Shown here piece by piece: positions 34,191-44,527 of a DNA stretch of 64,000 nucleotides (position 1 is the first letter of the stretch; the number at the start of each line of letters is the position of its first letter). Location of the stretch: NCBI GenBank assembly GCA_918807975.1, contig OU964932.1:17019501-17083500 (forward strand), written 5' to 3'. This DNA is from Aplidium turbinatum (taxonomy: Eukaryota; Chordata; Ascidiacea; Aplousobranchia; Polyclinidae). The position numbers and the translations under genes are program-made. A model generated the notes under the pieces. That model did not search any database. It was not told the DNA's origin and saw only the letters and a list, made by a program, of their open reading frames with translations.

Positions 34191-34196
34191 ATAAAT
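34191..34196 (+). terminator. Candidate poly(A) signal of PSME4
   Basis: AATAAA in CATCCAATAAATGTC, followed by the GT/T-rich TCTTCATTGTCTGGTTTTGA. It is the first canonical signal after the stop at 33516; an ATTAAA inside the hairpin (near 33968) is the alternative. Confidence 0.5.
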
Positions 34197-34205
34197 GTCT
34201 TCATT

Positions 34206-34805
34206 GTCTGGTTTTGATTTTCTTATAACATTGTGATCTGATTTTTATATCTTATAGGCGTATTACATTTCATATTCGCATTATCCGCTTTGTCAACGAT
34301 TGCTTGCTTTTTAGTCTGTTGTTGCGATTGTTCATTTGTCATATGACGCATTCCGTGAGGTGCCACAGGTTAATAACCTATAGCCTTCCTACCATATTTG
34401 GGGTTGTATAGACGTTTGAAAAAACTTTTATCTTGCGATAGCGGAACAACCCTTTGGATCTATGAGGTTTTTCCCGTCTTAAGATTGCACTTCTTTTAAA
34501 TTTTTGAGAGTTTTTCTATATGTCGTTTTTAGCTAATCTTTTTAGCAGTGTTTTTTTTTTACATAATTGAAACTGTTAGTTTTCTCGTAGTCGAAGTTTT
34601 AAGCCTGGCTATTTTCGCAATCGAAAAGCAAATAAATTTTTTTGAGATGGTGTTCTGCATGCATTATAACTTTAGACTTTAATTTATGCTTCAATTTCCT
34701 CCTTTCATGCTAAACCGATTTTGTTAATCTTTGTGCTGATTTTCTCGCAATGCCCAATTGCCCATCCTCCCCACTGAGCATGCTTTCAAAGTGAAACATC
34801 TCAGT
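34206..34805. other. Intergenic, nothing recognised
   Basis: AT-rich sequence between the PSME4 3' end and the SINE at 34806; no gene, repeat end or RNA identified. Confidence 0.4.
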
Positions 34806-35080
34806 AACCGGCTCGGCGGCTTAGTGGTTAGTGCGCCCGCCTCTGAAGCGGTAGGCATGGGTTCGATACCTTGTCGGGTCATACCAAAGACTTTTTAAAA
34901 ATGGTACTGAATCTAATTTCTGCTTGGCACTAAGCAATGGAGTCGATTCGGGTAATAATGTACTCATTTGCGCCTCTATACGGCTGCATTGACACTGCCT
35001 GTTATGTAAAGCGCTGTGGAGCAACGCATTCTGCGATGGATACAGCGCTATATAAAAACTAACATTATTATTATTATAGT
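34806..35080 (+). repeat. SINE-D, tRNA-derived, full length
   Basis: tRNA-like head with A box (TGGTTAGTGCG inside CGGCTTAGTGGTTAGTGCGC) and B box (GGTTCGATACC). A tRNA-unrelated body follows, then a 3' end AAGCGCTGTGGAGCAACGC, GATACAGCGCTATATAAA and (ATT)n. The same tail occurs at 22797-22890 in reverse. Confidence 0.88.
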
Positions 35081-35975
35081 AATCCTTTGGCCATTTATTA
35101 GGCTAAGATTTTTACCGAAAATCTCGTTTCACCAATCTGGAAAACTTTCCTCTTTATTTCACAAATGTAGATACAGACGACCTGTTTTAGCCTGATGCTG
35201 CGAGTTCGCTGTGGTTGTAGCGATTTGCACTAGCTTTCGGAACACAGTTCCCTAGTCATGTGCTATGACGAAACTTGTCTGTATCTGCATCTGTGAAGTA
35301 AGATAAGCAACAATCATGCTGCTGAAAGCGAAACTCAATCTGTTGCATTCTTCTAAATATGTTTATTCGCATTGGATATTGTTGCAGCTACCACTCTGGT
35401 GAGTTTGTGCAAGCAAACCTTGTCGTTATCACAGTCTAAGAAGTCAAGAAATATAACTTCAATACCGGTAGCAGGTTTGCTTTAATTGTATGTAATCATG
35501 CTGTCCTGGAACACCTGTTTTGCGCATTAGCCTGCCAACTAATTTTTTTAAAAAAGAATCTGATATTTTCATTCAGAAGAGTTTACATGCAAAGAAAGTA
35601 TTCACGACCAAGTGTATTTTCTATCCATGTTTTTTGTGGGTTTAAAGCCCAGTTAGTTGGAAATAATAGCTTACGATATTTAATTCTTAACAGCTTGCGA
35701 ATCACGAATGTTGTCAAACATATTCAGCTACGCCGTTTTTATTCTCGATGATTAAGTTTATTACTTATTTCACAATGTAGATATTAACGACCATTTATTA
35801 CTTAGGCTATGTTGTTTGTTAGTCGTTTTTATGCAATAGAAAGTGAAACTACTTGATTACCATAAAATCTTTTTAATTGTTACTGTATATCGTTTCAGCA
35901 ATCAAACCAATCCTGTTGTTACTATATTTGTGCAGTCGTTGAATCAACGTGAAAAAGAATTGTATTTGCTTATTG
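35081..35975. other. Intergenic, nothing recognised
   Basis: No supported gene or element. Frames are short and interrupted. Confidence 0.4.
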
Positions 35976-36215
35976 TTCAGGCTTGGCCTAGCCCACTGCA
36001 GAGGCTACTCTATGCTTATCCTATTTACAAAATGTTGCTTTGCACTTTGATTGTTTAGGCTTGGCCTAGCCCACTGTAGAGGCTACTCTATGCTTAATTG
36101 CTTATCCTATTTACAAAATGTTGCTTTGCACTTTGATTGTTCAGGCTTGGCCTAGCCCACTGTAGAGGCTACTCTATGCTTATCCTATTTACAAAATGAT
36201 GCTTTGCACTTTGTC
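35976..36215. repeat. Tandem repeat, three copies of ~78-86 bp
   Basis: The unit GGCTTGGCCTAGCCCACTG, AGAGGCTACTCTATGCTT, ATCCTATTTACAAAATGTTG, CTTTGCACTTTGATTGTT begins near 35979, 36057 and 36143. Copy 2 has an extra 8 bp (AATTGCTT). Copies are nearly identical, so the array is recent. Confidence 0.9.
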
Positions 36216-36409
36216 AATTATGATAGTATGCACTGTAGTACTCTAATTTTGTACACTGTTTAGTGCTTTCGATCAATAATTAAATACATCGTATAATTAC
36301 TTTATGTCGAGTATTCAACGTAGAAATAACAGTGTTTAATGGTATTTATAGCCTTTTTATTACTTAGATTTGGATGAGGCACATCTAAATGCTGTAGAGC
36401 AAGCCTTAA

Positions 36410-36495
36410 AGCAGCCGGCGGCCATGGCCGCTTAGTAGTGCTTGAATGACCGCCGGTGCTACCTCCTCGGTCGGCCAATTCGGCCGCCGGTTTCT
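36410..36495. repeat. Short GC-rich inverted-repeat insert
   Basis: CCGGCGGCCATGGCCGC at the left and CGGCCAATTCGGCCGCCGG at the right form short inverted repeats in otherwise AT-rich DNA. About 85 bp; no duplication confirmed. Possibly a tiny MITE. Confidence 0.4.
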
Positions 36496-37262
36496 TATAG
36501 CTAATTATTTAATTTCCCAATAGAATGATCGCGGATTAACTGTCGAAAATATGTAGTATCAAAGAGTGATGCAGAATTAGGTCAGCGCGTCATAATCACC
36601 ACTGTTGCATTGTGCGGAAACATTTGCTATTGTATGGAAAATATCCAGCTGCGATCACCAGCTATAAGTCTTGTTTGTAATTTCTGACGTTTATTTTAAC
36701 AAAGTGTTAGGGAGCTTTCAAATATTACGTAACGCTGTTTTTCCGAATTTTTGACCCCCCTCCCCCGTGTGACGCCAACGTAACGTTTTTGTCAACCCTC
36801 CCTCCCCCACGTGACGCTTTTCCATTACAAAGCTCGTTTTGCCAGTGTATATCAAAATTATGACGTGGAAACACGTGCTGATAAAATATCTTGGTTTGTA
36901 TGCACCTAAAGCTTACGTTTGAGACATGAAATTTTAGCTATATATATTTTTTGGATTAAAACGTTATGTACCTACTGAAAACGTTTAGTAGCCCACCGTC
37001 CAAAATGTTTCTATCCAAACCTTTCATTGTTTGGTTATGTATTGAAAGAAACATCACAAAAGCGCAAAAGAAACCGCAAGGAAAGCTAAGCATCTTCGAA
37101 TGGGGTCATCAATGCTTCAAAAATGTTTCTATATATGGGAGCAGTAGCCTACTCTCGCTTTGTGTGGTTCGAACTTGATGCATAATTGTCTTCTTCAGAC
37201 TCGCTCGTATGAATGTCTTCTACCTGTTGAGAGGTTTGTGTCAAAGTCATTTGGTTCTTTAA

Positions 37263-37854
37263 AGGGCGGGGAAACCCAAATTTACTTTTTGCGAGTTTTT
37301 TGTTTCAGCGTGATGTCATTGTGTACAACATGCGTTTTAGCAAAAAAAAAAAATCCAAATTTTGTTTCCCTTGTCTCGTTAAGGCCGCTTTTGTTTGATA
37401 CCCGTTTGCGAGGTCTCGCGCGCATCAAGCTGTGATTCTGTTCGCTGTGAGGTCACAAGGTACATATAGTTGTGGCCAAAACTTTAAAACCAGACTTGAT
37501 TTATGACGATTTTTGCATTACTTCAAAATACTGCATCATATATTGTTTCAGTTGCATCATCTTTATGCATCATCTTATATCTGATGCAGTATTTTGAAGT
37601 AATGCAAAAATCGTCATAAATCAAGTCTGGTCTTAAACTTTTGGCCACAACTATATGTACCTTGTGACGTCACAGCGAACAGAATCACAGCTTGATGCGC
37701 AACGAAACCTCGCAAACGGGTATCAAACAAAAGCGGCCCTAGCGAGACGAGGGCAACAAAATTTGGATTTTTTGATTGCTAAAACGCATGTTATACACAA
37801 TGACATCACGCTGAAACAAAAAACTCGCAAAGTTAATTTGGGTTTCCCCGCCCT
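37263..37854. mobile_element. 592-bp palindromic TTAA-flanked foldback element
   Basis: Two ~280-bp arms are inverted copies around a short centre near 37550: AGGGCGGGGAAACCCAAATT at the left, AATTTGGGTTTCCCCGCCCT at the right. The flanks are TTAA (37259-37262, 37855-37858). TTAA duplication fits piggyBac or Kolobok relatives. The right arm is closely similar to the left with scattered differences and small gaps. Confidence 0.85.
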
Positions 37855-37896
37855 TTAATGAACATATGTAGGCCTAGGCTATGTAACAGTCATAGG

Positions 37897-38717
37897 CAGT
37901 GGCGTACGCAGGATTTTCTGAAGGGAGGGAGGGCATTGACAGTAGCGTAGCCAGAAATTTTGAAAGGGGGGAAAGTTTGACGACCGGTAAGCTTAGCCCG
38001 TCGGCGTTTTCGCCTAAGACGACACCCAGCGGCGGGGGTTCTGGGGGGCCTCCCCCAGACAATTTTGAAAAATTACTTTAAATTTGGTGCATTCTGAGAG
38101 CATTTGCAACAAAAATGTGGGTATAAATATTCCTGTAAAATGGTGCTGTCAGGTTGCATAGCAAAAGGATAAGATCATGTTTTTTTCGGAAATAAAGCTA
38201 AGTCTCTATGTTTTCTTGTTGCTAATTCCTGGCTGAGATGTTTGGTATTGGCAAAACTCGCTCTTGCAGTTTTGTTTAAAATTAGGCAAGTTTTTTTTTA
38301 GACTAAAAGCATCATTCCCAAGCATAAAGAGACTGAAAGCATCATTCTCAATATCGTGACGTCACACGCGTGCCAAAGGGGGGTTGTAACCCGAACCCCC
38401 CCCCCCCTGGCTACGCCACTGGCCATTGATATCCCGGACGTCTTCATGATATCCCAGTATGGTTTTAGTTTAGACTTTATCCATTTCTTTCTCACTATAA
38501 TAGGCTTACAGAACACTATGCTACATTGGCATACCTGGGGTAGGGTAGGTGGATTGGGCTATGTATTTCGTATTGGCTTAGTCTATAGGACAACATTGTT
38601 AATTGCTTTGACAGTGCAATCCAAAACATATTAAATGCTTTAATCTACGTCGTTAACTACTAAAACATTTTTAGGGGGGGTGGCATGACCCAATGCCCCT
38701 CCCTGCGTACGCTAGTG
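37897..38717. mobile_element. hAT element, 821 bp, exact TSD
   Basis: Ends CAGTGGCGTACGCAGGATT and CCTGCGTACGCTAGTG; exact 8-bp duplication GTCATAGG (37889-37896, 38718-38725). Non-coding; carries the hAT at 37940. Confidence 0.9.
37940..38421. mobile_element. hAT MITE, 482 bp
   Basis: Ends CAGTAGCGTAGCCAGAAA and CCTGGCTACGCCACTG. Flanks GGCATTGA and GCCATTGA match at 7 of 8 bases. Internal sequence (GGGCCTCCCCCAGA, AATTTGGTGCATTCTGAGAG) is that of the element at 17025, in the opposite sense. Confidence 0.88.
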
Positions 38718-39027
38718 GTCATAGGTATACCTGTTCATCACCATGTGTCGCTTTTTTGCTGCTTGACTCGGAAAGTATGCACAAATAAACTACCGTACCG
38801 TACTCGTAAGCGTTACGTAACGTTTTGCTTGAACCCCCTCCCTCCCGATGTGACGCTAACGTAACGCTTTTCATAACCCCCCCCCCCCCCCTCCTCCTCG
38901 ATAGCGTCACGTAATATTTGAACGGTCCCTTAATCCAAAGTGCTAATTTACATCGGCTGGCAATATTGTCGTTTTTATGTCGATTCAATGTTGTCGGACA
39001 TTGAATCGTCGTTAAAAAGGAGAATTA

Positions 39028-39911
39028 CCCAGACAACAAAATTCGTTATTTTTATTCAGATTTAACGACTGCAAATAGGGTTGGAAAAAATCGGATTTTT
39101 TTGATTTAAGTCGGATTTTTTTGATTTAAATCAGATTTTTTTTTAGATAAAAAAGCGTCGAGTCTACTTGGGGGAAGAGGTCATTTTAGTAAGATAGCAG
39201 AACTATTTTTAACCCCTTGATTGATTGAAAGGCTTTGCTTTGCAAGTGTAATCATTTTTATTATTATATTGTAGGCTAGCCTGTCTATTGCACATATTTT
39301 TAAGTAGGTGTGATATGTTGCTTTATACTAAATCATAATGTGCATATCGAGATTGAGGTACGTCTTAGACTGTCATCTCACTACACTAAGATCTTTCCTT
39401 ACGTTTGAGCACACATCACTTTGCTTTTTTGCTCAACTGATGCAAAGCCTACAACCAGACTTTTTGCAAAGAAAGTTTAACTGTGTAATATATGTTACAG
39501 ACGTACCATACCAAAACAATAAAAGTTCAGATGACACAAAATTGCAGTTTATTTTGCATTGAGAAGTTTGTACATAAATACAAGCTCGCCAGCTTTTGCA
39601 GTGCCCAATCGATTTCGAACTTCTGATTGAACCAGACCAAAAGTAGAAAAAACTGACTCAAAAACTATGTTTAGTGAACAACACTGTTTGTGAACTGCCA
39701 AGTAAACTAAGTTGCCTTTCAAAACATGCATAGCTATAGCCTTAAGTAATTAAATATAACTTTTGTATTACAGAGCAGCAGTGAAACGTTTGTTGATGTA
39801 TTTATTTTAGCAAATAAAAAAATCGTTTGATTTTTATTGTTTGATTTAAATCAACCAACCCTGACTGCAAACGTAGAATCAGTGTAAAAATGACGGATTT
39901 TGTTGTCTGGG
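39028..39911. mobile_element. Small TA-flanked MITE split by a hAT
   Basis: CCCAGACAACAAAATTCGT at the left and GGATTTTGTTGTCTGGG at the right are inverted repeats bounded by TA (39026-39027, 39912-39913). Without the hAT at 39076-39863 it is only ~90 bp. Confidence 0.75.
39076..39863. mobile_element. hAT element, 788 bp, exact TSD
   Basis: Ends TAGGGTTGG and CCAACCCTG; exact 8-bp duplication ACTGCAAA (39068-39075, 39864-39871). GATTTAAATCA words are repeated at both ends (39110-39132, 39840-39852). No transposase frame recognised. Confidence 0.87.
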
Positions 39912-40011
39912 TAGGTTAGTTGACATCCGAGGAGAAAACACGTGTCTTCAGAGTTGAGAAATGTTTCCGCTGTGGGTTAGTGACTTCACGACCTCAATGG
40001 TGACATCCTAT

Positions 40012-40020
40012 TGGTATAAA
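40012..40020 (+). promoter_or_regulatory. CCAAT/TATA-like promoter of the 40074 gene candidate
   Basis: CTATTGG (reverse CCAAT, near 40009-40015) directly precedes TATAAAT (40016-40022), about 52 bases upstream of the ATG at 40074. Spacing is tight for a classical CCAAT box but the TATA-to-ATG distance is plausible for a short leader. Confidence 0.35.
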
Positions 40021-40073
40021 TGGTCGGGTTTTATGAAACAATTTACTGAGCAGCGAGCAGTTGAAACAATTTA

Positions 40074-40449
40074 ATGTCGTTAGATGGTCCCGCAATACCG
40101 GATTACAATCCCGATAAAGCAGTTATTGCGTGGTGCAACGATTCTATAGCAGGACATTGCCCAGACTTCAACAACACTAAGTGATCATTTTGGCATTGTT
40201 GCAAGTTTAATTCTATTTACTTGTGCTATCGTTGGTTGTATTTTGGCTTCCAAGCACGCAGATTTGGCCGCCGAGAAGGAGCTCCCGGTAGGCCACGATG
40301 GTTGCCGCAAAAAAACACGAGTTTTAAGGCCTGGCAGAGGACAAAGTTTTTTCACCAGTGATCACTTTCGATTTCAAACGATGGTACAAAACTCCATTAG
40401 TATCAACACTGACACCAAGTGTTGTGTCACACCCACAAGGTGTCGCTGA
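40074..40449 (+). CDS. Candidate small single-pass membrane protein
   Basis: I do not recognise this family. From the ATG at 40074 the frame reads MSLDGPAIPDYNPDKAVIAW and CNDSIAGHCPDFNNTK, then a stop at 40182. The next frame opens just before that point and reads SDHFGIVASLILFTCAIVGC, ILASKHADLAAEKELPVGHD, and on to a stop at 40447. The second part has a 20-residue hydrophobic segment followed by a basic tail (CRKKTRVLRPGRGQ), as in type III membrane proteins with an extracellular N-terminus. The two parts look like one ~124-residue protein with a frame change between about 40150 and 40183. That could be a recent pseudogene, an assembly error or chance. A TATA-like box precedes it. No introns seen. 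Confidence 0.35.
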
Positions 40450-40929
40450 AAAGAGCTGTGTTTGATTGCGCCAAGAGTTGAGCGGTCGTTGCTTCATCCA
40501 TCGGTTTCTTCATTGACAGAGCCAGGTTTTTGTCACTCGAGCCTGGTTTACTAGGCAATAAAAGAACACACTTTGCACGTCACCTTTATTTTAGTACTGA
40601 TTGCACATTAAAGCAGCAAACTTTAACGAGAGTTTTAATGGGGAATGGTAGGCTATTTTCCACTTCTTTCAACCTTTCTCTGATGCTGCAACCCGGAAAA
40701 AAAAGTACAGCGCATAAATTTTACGTCGTAATTTAACAGCCACCTTACATATAGGCTAGTACTAGTAGCCTATACATACGTACTGTATGTTTTAACTTCA
40801 CACAATACTTTCATTAAACGCTATAGAAAATTGTTTTTCACGTTGTACAGCAGAGAGTTGGATCAATTACATTACAACCAACAGTGACGTTCGGTGGCTT
40901 AAACCGTTGGGAAAGCAACTTGGAAATAT

Positions 40930-41105
40930 GCTGCAGCAAGGTAGTAGGCACGAAGGGCGTAACCGTCGGGCGAAGCCTGAAGGTGTGTTGCCGAAGGCAA
41001 CACTTCCAGCGGGGGGTCTGGGGGGGCCTCCCCCAGAAATTTTTGAAAAACACTTCCAATTTGGTGCGCTCTGAGAGCATTTCCAAAACAAATCAAAAAT
41101 AAAAA
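40930..41105. repeat. Fragment of the 17025/37940 hAT MITE family
   Basis: GGGTCTGGGGGGGCCTCCCC, CAGAAATTTTTGAAAAACAC and TTGGTGCGCTCTGAGAGCAT match the interior of the MITEs at 37940 and 17025. Termini and duplication were not found. Confidence 0.65.
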
Positions 41106-42550
41106 TCTGTCAAATTGTGCTTCGCCTATGTCGTGATCATACATCCATTTAATATTTAGAAGTCATGAACAATCTTAATTTTAACGTTGCAGGACCAAAA
41201 TCCAGTGTTAGACATGGAATAATAGTTGTCTAAATATTTAATTCGTCATGAATGTTCATTCTCAGATATTCAGTTAGGCCTACACTACAAAAACTAACAC
41301 TTAGGCCTAAACATTACAACCGCAAGCAATTTGTACAAAAAGCTGGATAAGTTTGCCTCCTGCGTATAGAAGCTTAACGAACTAAATATTGCATCCGCAC
41401 CTGAACGTTCATTGGCGAAGTAACGTTATATCAACGCTGTAAAAAGGGCAAAGGCATGACTATGAAAGCTAGTAGGCTAAAGTACATGGCGAGGAGAAAT
41501 CAAAAAACAGGAACAATTATTTCGGCATTATGATGCTGTGCTCTGTACCGTGACGAGAGACCATTCTGACGAGTTAGTCTAGCCGCTCTAGCGAATGTTC
41601 GCATTGACATCACTGGGAAAGCAAAACTAACCATACCATAACACATCTGATTGGCTAAGCAGCTGGTGACGTTTTGCAAAACGAGTGATGATTGGATAAA
41701 ACAAAGGCGTTTTTTGACATTTTTGAATCTGGGAAAGCAAGTTTGATAATTGCTTACCTGAAGCCTTAGACTGAGGACTTAGACTACTCACAAGCGTTAC
41801 GAGTAATTCTAGTCACGAATACAGTAATTTTCAAGTTAAAATAGACGTGATAAAAATAATAAGAAGTTAAACCTAGAATTCAGTCATTATATTTTGCATA
41901 GTTTTCGCTCAGGTAAGCACTGCTTTCCCTCACCGATCGTCACTGACAATCAAATCGATAAAATTTTTAATTACATTGTTCTGAAATTTTCAAATTACAA
42001 TTACTTTCAAATATCATACAGTTAATTTCAATACAAAAATTAAATGTTTCAATATTTATGTTCAACAATGATTTTTAAAGTTTATCAAAGACAGTTCTAC
42101 AATCTACATCGTACACAACCACATGCAATGCACATCCCATAAAAACACTTCACGCGGCCGGTCATTGTCTCGTATGTAGACGTCCATTTTGGTTGTACCC
42201 TGGATACCCCAACTAGTGCTTCACCATCAACAAAAGTATTCTATGCGTACAAATGTAATTTAGATTTTTTTTTTAAGTTACGATTACACAACTAAGAGTC
42301 CCAATTATAATCACACAAACATGTGCAATTAATTACATTCAGTTACAATTGATCCGACTCTGGTACAGTAGCTGGATCTGCAGTGGAGGTAAATAAGTTA
42401 AATCGCATAATTAATTAGCCACGTGCAACCGAAGTTGTAGCTGGTGGTTATACAGTGGTCAGTTTCTTGATAATAAAAGATGGTTTTTAAAAAATGGGCA
42501 ACACACACATTCGACCTAAAAAACACGATTTTAAACGTTTATGATCAATA
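41106..42550. other. Intergenic, nothing recognised
   Basis: No gene or delimited element. The stretch 42551-42630 is the probable 3' UTR of POLR1E, with TTTATT (AATAAA on the minus strand) at 42555-42560. Confidence 0.4.
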
Positions 42551-42554
42551 GTTT

Positions 42555-42560
42555 TTTATT
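42555..42560 (-). terminator. Candidate poly(A) signal of POLR1E
   Basis: AATAAA on the minus strand, about 70 bases past the stop codon of the minus-strand gene. Confidence 0.5.
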
Positions 42561-42630
42561 ATTTCATCCATGTTGTGAAGCCTTTGTTGCAATATGAACA
42601 TTGAACACCAGACACATCACACATATGGAA

Positions 42631-43827
42631 CTAGCGGAGCAATTTTCGACTAAGCATAGTTTTTGAGAATTTAAGTGGCAATGAAAGCACAAAGTTTTCA
42701 ACTTTTGTATGGCCTCGTGTTGTTGTTTTTGCTGAACCCCCCAGAGCTCTCACAACAGAACTAAGTTTCTTTTTTGAGATGCCAAAAGCTGCTTGCAATT
42801 GCTGGGCATTTGTAATAAACGAATCCATGTGCCACGCAAGCACTATTCCAATTGCCAACAGTTGATCTTTCGATTTTTGTGGCATTGTTCTTCTGCTTCT
42901 GGTGACGCGTGAAAAAAAAGTTGAAGACAGCCAAGTAGCAAGGGGACTGTCGTTATTAAGAAACTGCATGTCTTCAGTAGCACTTTCTCTACTTTTCATG
43001 CAATATACTTTAATAATATAGAACATCAATTGTAGACAACATGCAAAGTCATTATAAACATCCGGATCTTGAATGCGTGCCACTCCAGGATTTTTAGCAT
43101 GCTCCAGAATAAATTGTGAAGACAAAGGACCTGATGTTCGTTCCCATTCAGCTAAACTTTCTGAAGAAGGCTGAATGAATTGTTGAGCTTCTAATACTAA
43201 TGATTCACATACTTCAGCTGGAACAAGATCGTTAATGGGATAGACCTCTTCAATAGCTTCAGCATTGCTGTTATGTGGTATAATTGATGTTGTTTCATCG
43301 ATATCATTTTCTGCAGACAGCTTGTTGGTTTTCATAAACTCCTCAACGGAATTTTGAACTTCAATTGCTGCATTGGCTCCATCGCTTCGTTGGTTGGCCA
43401 TCAATTTACGTTTTTGTCTATTGCTGCCGAAGGTTCCCACTAAATCCCGATTCTTTTCAAAATTAGTTTTCACTACTTGCTCATGAGTTGTAGATGCTTC
43501 ATGACGAACAATAGGTGCCTTTTTAACTACTGGATGAAGTTTGAAGTGGTCTGTATCAAAAACTTGAGCTTCTCCTGTGTTTTTGTTTATTTTTGCTACC
43601 ACATATTTGCAAGCATATGGATGGGATTCTTTCATTTCATAGTTATTTCCTAAATAATGCAAATGTGTACCAGTGACCAACAGCTTTTTCCGATGTTGGA
43701 ATCCTGTTCGATTGTCTGCATAAATTTTGCATTTCAAGGTGGATCTTTCTTCAGGTTTACCATTAGAAAACTCAACAAGCATATGTCTTTCTGCTTCCGG
43801 ATCATATGTAAACTGAAATGTGGACAT
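42631..43827 (-). CDS. POLR1E: RNA polymerase I subunit RPA49/PAF53, intronless
   Basis: One open frame of 398 codons from MSTFQFTYDPEAE. An upstream in-frame Met at 43866 would add MLHMCFRISVSLK, which does not look conserved, so the second start is preferred. RPA49 with RPA34 forms the TFIIF-like dimer of Pol I; its C-terminal tandem winged helix contacts DNA in rRNA gene initiation and elongation. Seen: HMLVEFSNGKPEE near residues 16-28; HLHYLGNNYEMKESHPYACK near 55-75; VVAKINKNTGEAQVFDTDHF near 75-95 (the dimerisation domain); and the C-terminal part SKDQLLAIGIVLAWHMDSFI, AFGISKKKLSSVVRALG and VLSLPLKF. Length is near the human protein (~419). The vertebrate gene has introns, so absence of introns points to a retrocopy or to lineage intron loss. 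No disabling change is present, and no poly-A tract or flanking duplication was noticed. Confidence 0.9.
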   Translation of the reverse strand: MSTFQFTYDPEAERHMLVEFSNGKPEERSTLKCKIYADNRTGFQHRKKLLVTGTHLHYLGNNYEMKESHPYACKYVVAKINKNTGEAQVFDTDHFKLHPVVKKAPIVRHEASTTHEQVVKTNFEKNRDLVGTFGSNRQKRKLMANQRSDGANAAIEVQNSVEEFMKTNKLSAENDIDETTSIIPHNSNAEAIEEVYPINDLVPAEVCESLVLEAQQFIQPSSESLAEWERTSGPLSSQFILEHAKNPGVARIQDPDVYNDFACCLQLMFYIIKVYCMKSRESATEDMQFLNNDSPLATWLSSTFFSRVTRSRRTMPQKSKDQLLAIGIVLAWHMDSFITNAQQLQAAFGISKKKLSSVVRALGGSAKTTTRGHTKVENFVLSLPLKFSKTMLSRKLLR

Positions 43828-44286
43828 TTTTAAAGAAACAGAAATTCTAAAACACATATGCAACAAATTAATACTGAATTAGTTTTAACTTTGAAAACTA
43901 GACAGCTCAAACAATAAAAACTTGAAGGGGAGGGTGACTAGTCTTCACCTCCGTTAGTCGATGTTGCCTACATGCTCCTGATATTGAGTTGCTCAGCAAA
44001 GTCAACCCTTGAGTTTGGTCAGAAACAACTTAGGTTTGTGGTACCGAAATAGAACAAAACAAAATATAGCCCAGAGCTGCACTGCATAACAGTCCCTATT
44101 GTTGAGTAAAAATTTAAGTGGAAGGATCAGTTTAAAAAGATGTATGGTGCCGTATGAGTAACCTACAAAATTAAGTAAATTTTAGCAGATTTCAGCACAA
44201 ACTACACAATATTCAATCACTGCCGCAAGTGGACCAAGGCAAAATTTTTTCTTGAATTGCTCATTTTCCTAACTTTGTCCGTAAGT
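43828..44286 (-). other. POLR1E upstream flank
   Basis: Contains the presumed leader and promoter of the minus-strand POLR1E gene. No TATA or CCAAT box could be assigned with confidence and no other gene was seen. Confidence 0.35.
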
Positions 44287-44527
44287 ACCGTAATAATAAT
44301 AATGCTTTTATTTGCACCCATTGCGATAACATACAGTATACTGCGATACAACAGACGACAGGAAGCAGCAAAGTGACATTCGGTATAGTCTTCAAGTCAG
44401 CTGCTCCCCTTATTTTGGCTTGGCTTTAAGTGTCTTTCGCCGAGACACAGCCGCGTGCTCTGAAGCGGTGTCGAACCCACGTCCTTTCGAACGTCACGCA
44501 GACGTTCTTACCACTTGGCTACGCATA
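44287..44527 (-). repeat. SINE-C, reverse orientation
   Basis: Begins with (AAT)n tail and ends with a tRNA-like head in reverse: GTGTCGAACCCACG (B box) and ACGTTCTTACCACTTGGCTACGC (A box). The body (GGAAGCAGCAAAGTGACATT, AAGTCAGCTGCTCCCC) matches the forward copy at 54594-54805. Confidence 0.82.

Larger units (their letters stand above)
36710..38929. mobile_element. TTA-flanked DNA element holding three nested elements
   Basis: Ends GGGAGCTTTCAAATATTACG and CGTAATATTTGAACGGTCCC are inverted repeats, with TTA on both sides (36707-36709, 38930-38932). Subterminal CGTAACG and CCCCTCCCxCC blocks are repeated at both ends. This 'TCAAATATTACGTAACG' end type is common in animal genomes; I cannot name its superfamily. 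Inserts: 37263-37854 and 37897-38717. Confidence 0.7.

Noticed and set aside
35976-36215. CRISPR-like array
   Set aside because: Repeats are ~80 bp, adjacent, without unique spacers, and the genome is eukaryotic; it is a plain tandem repeat.
37263-37854. Pair of LTRs or a retroviral structure
   Set aside because: The two halves are inverted, not direct, repeats, and the flanks are TTAA; this is a foldback DNA element.
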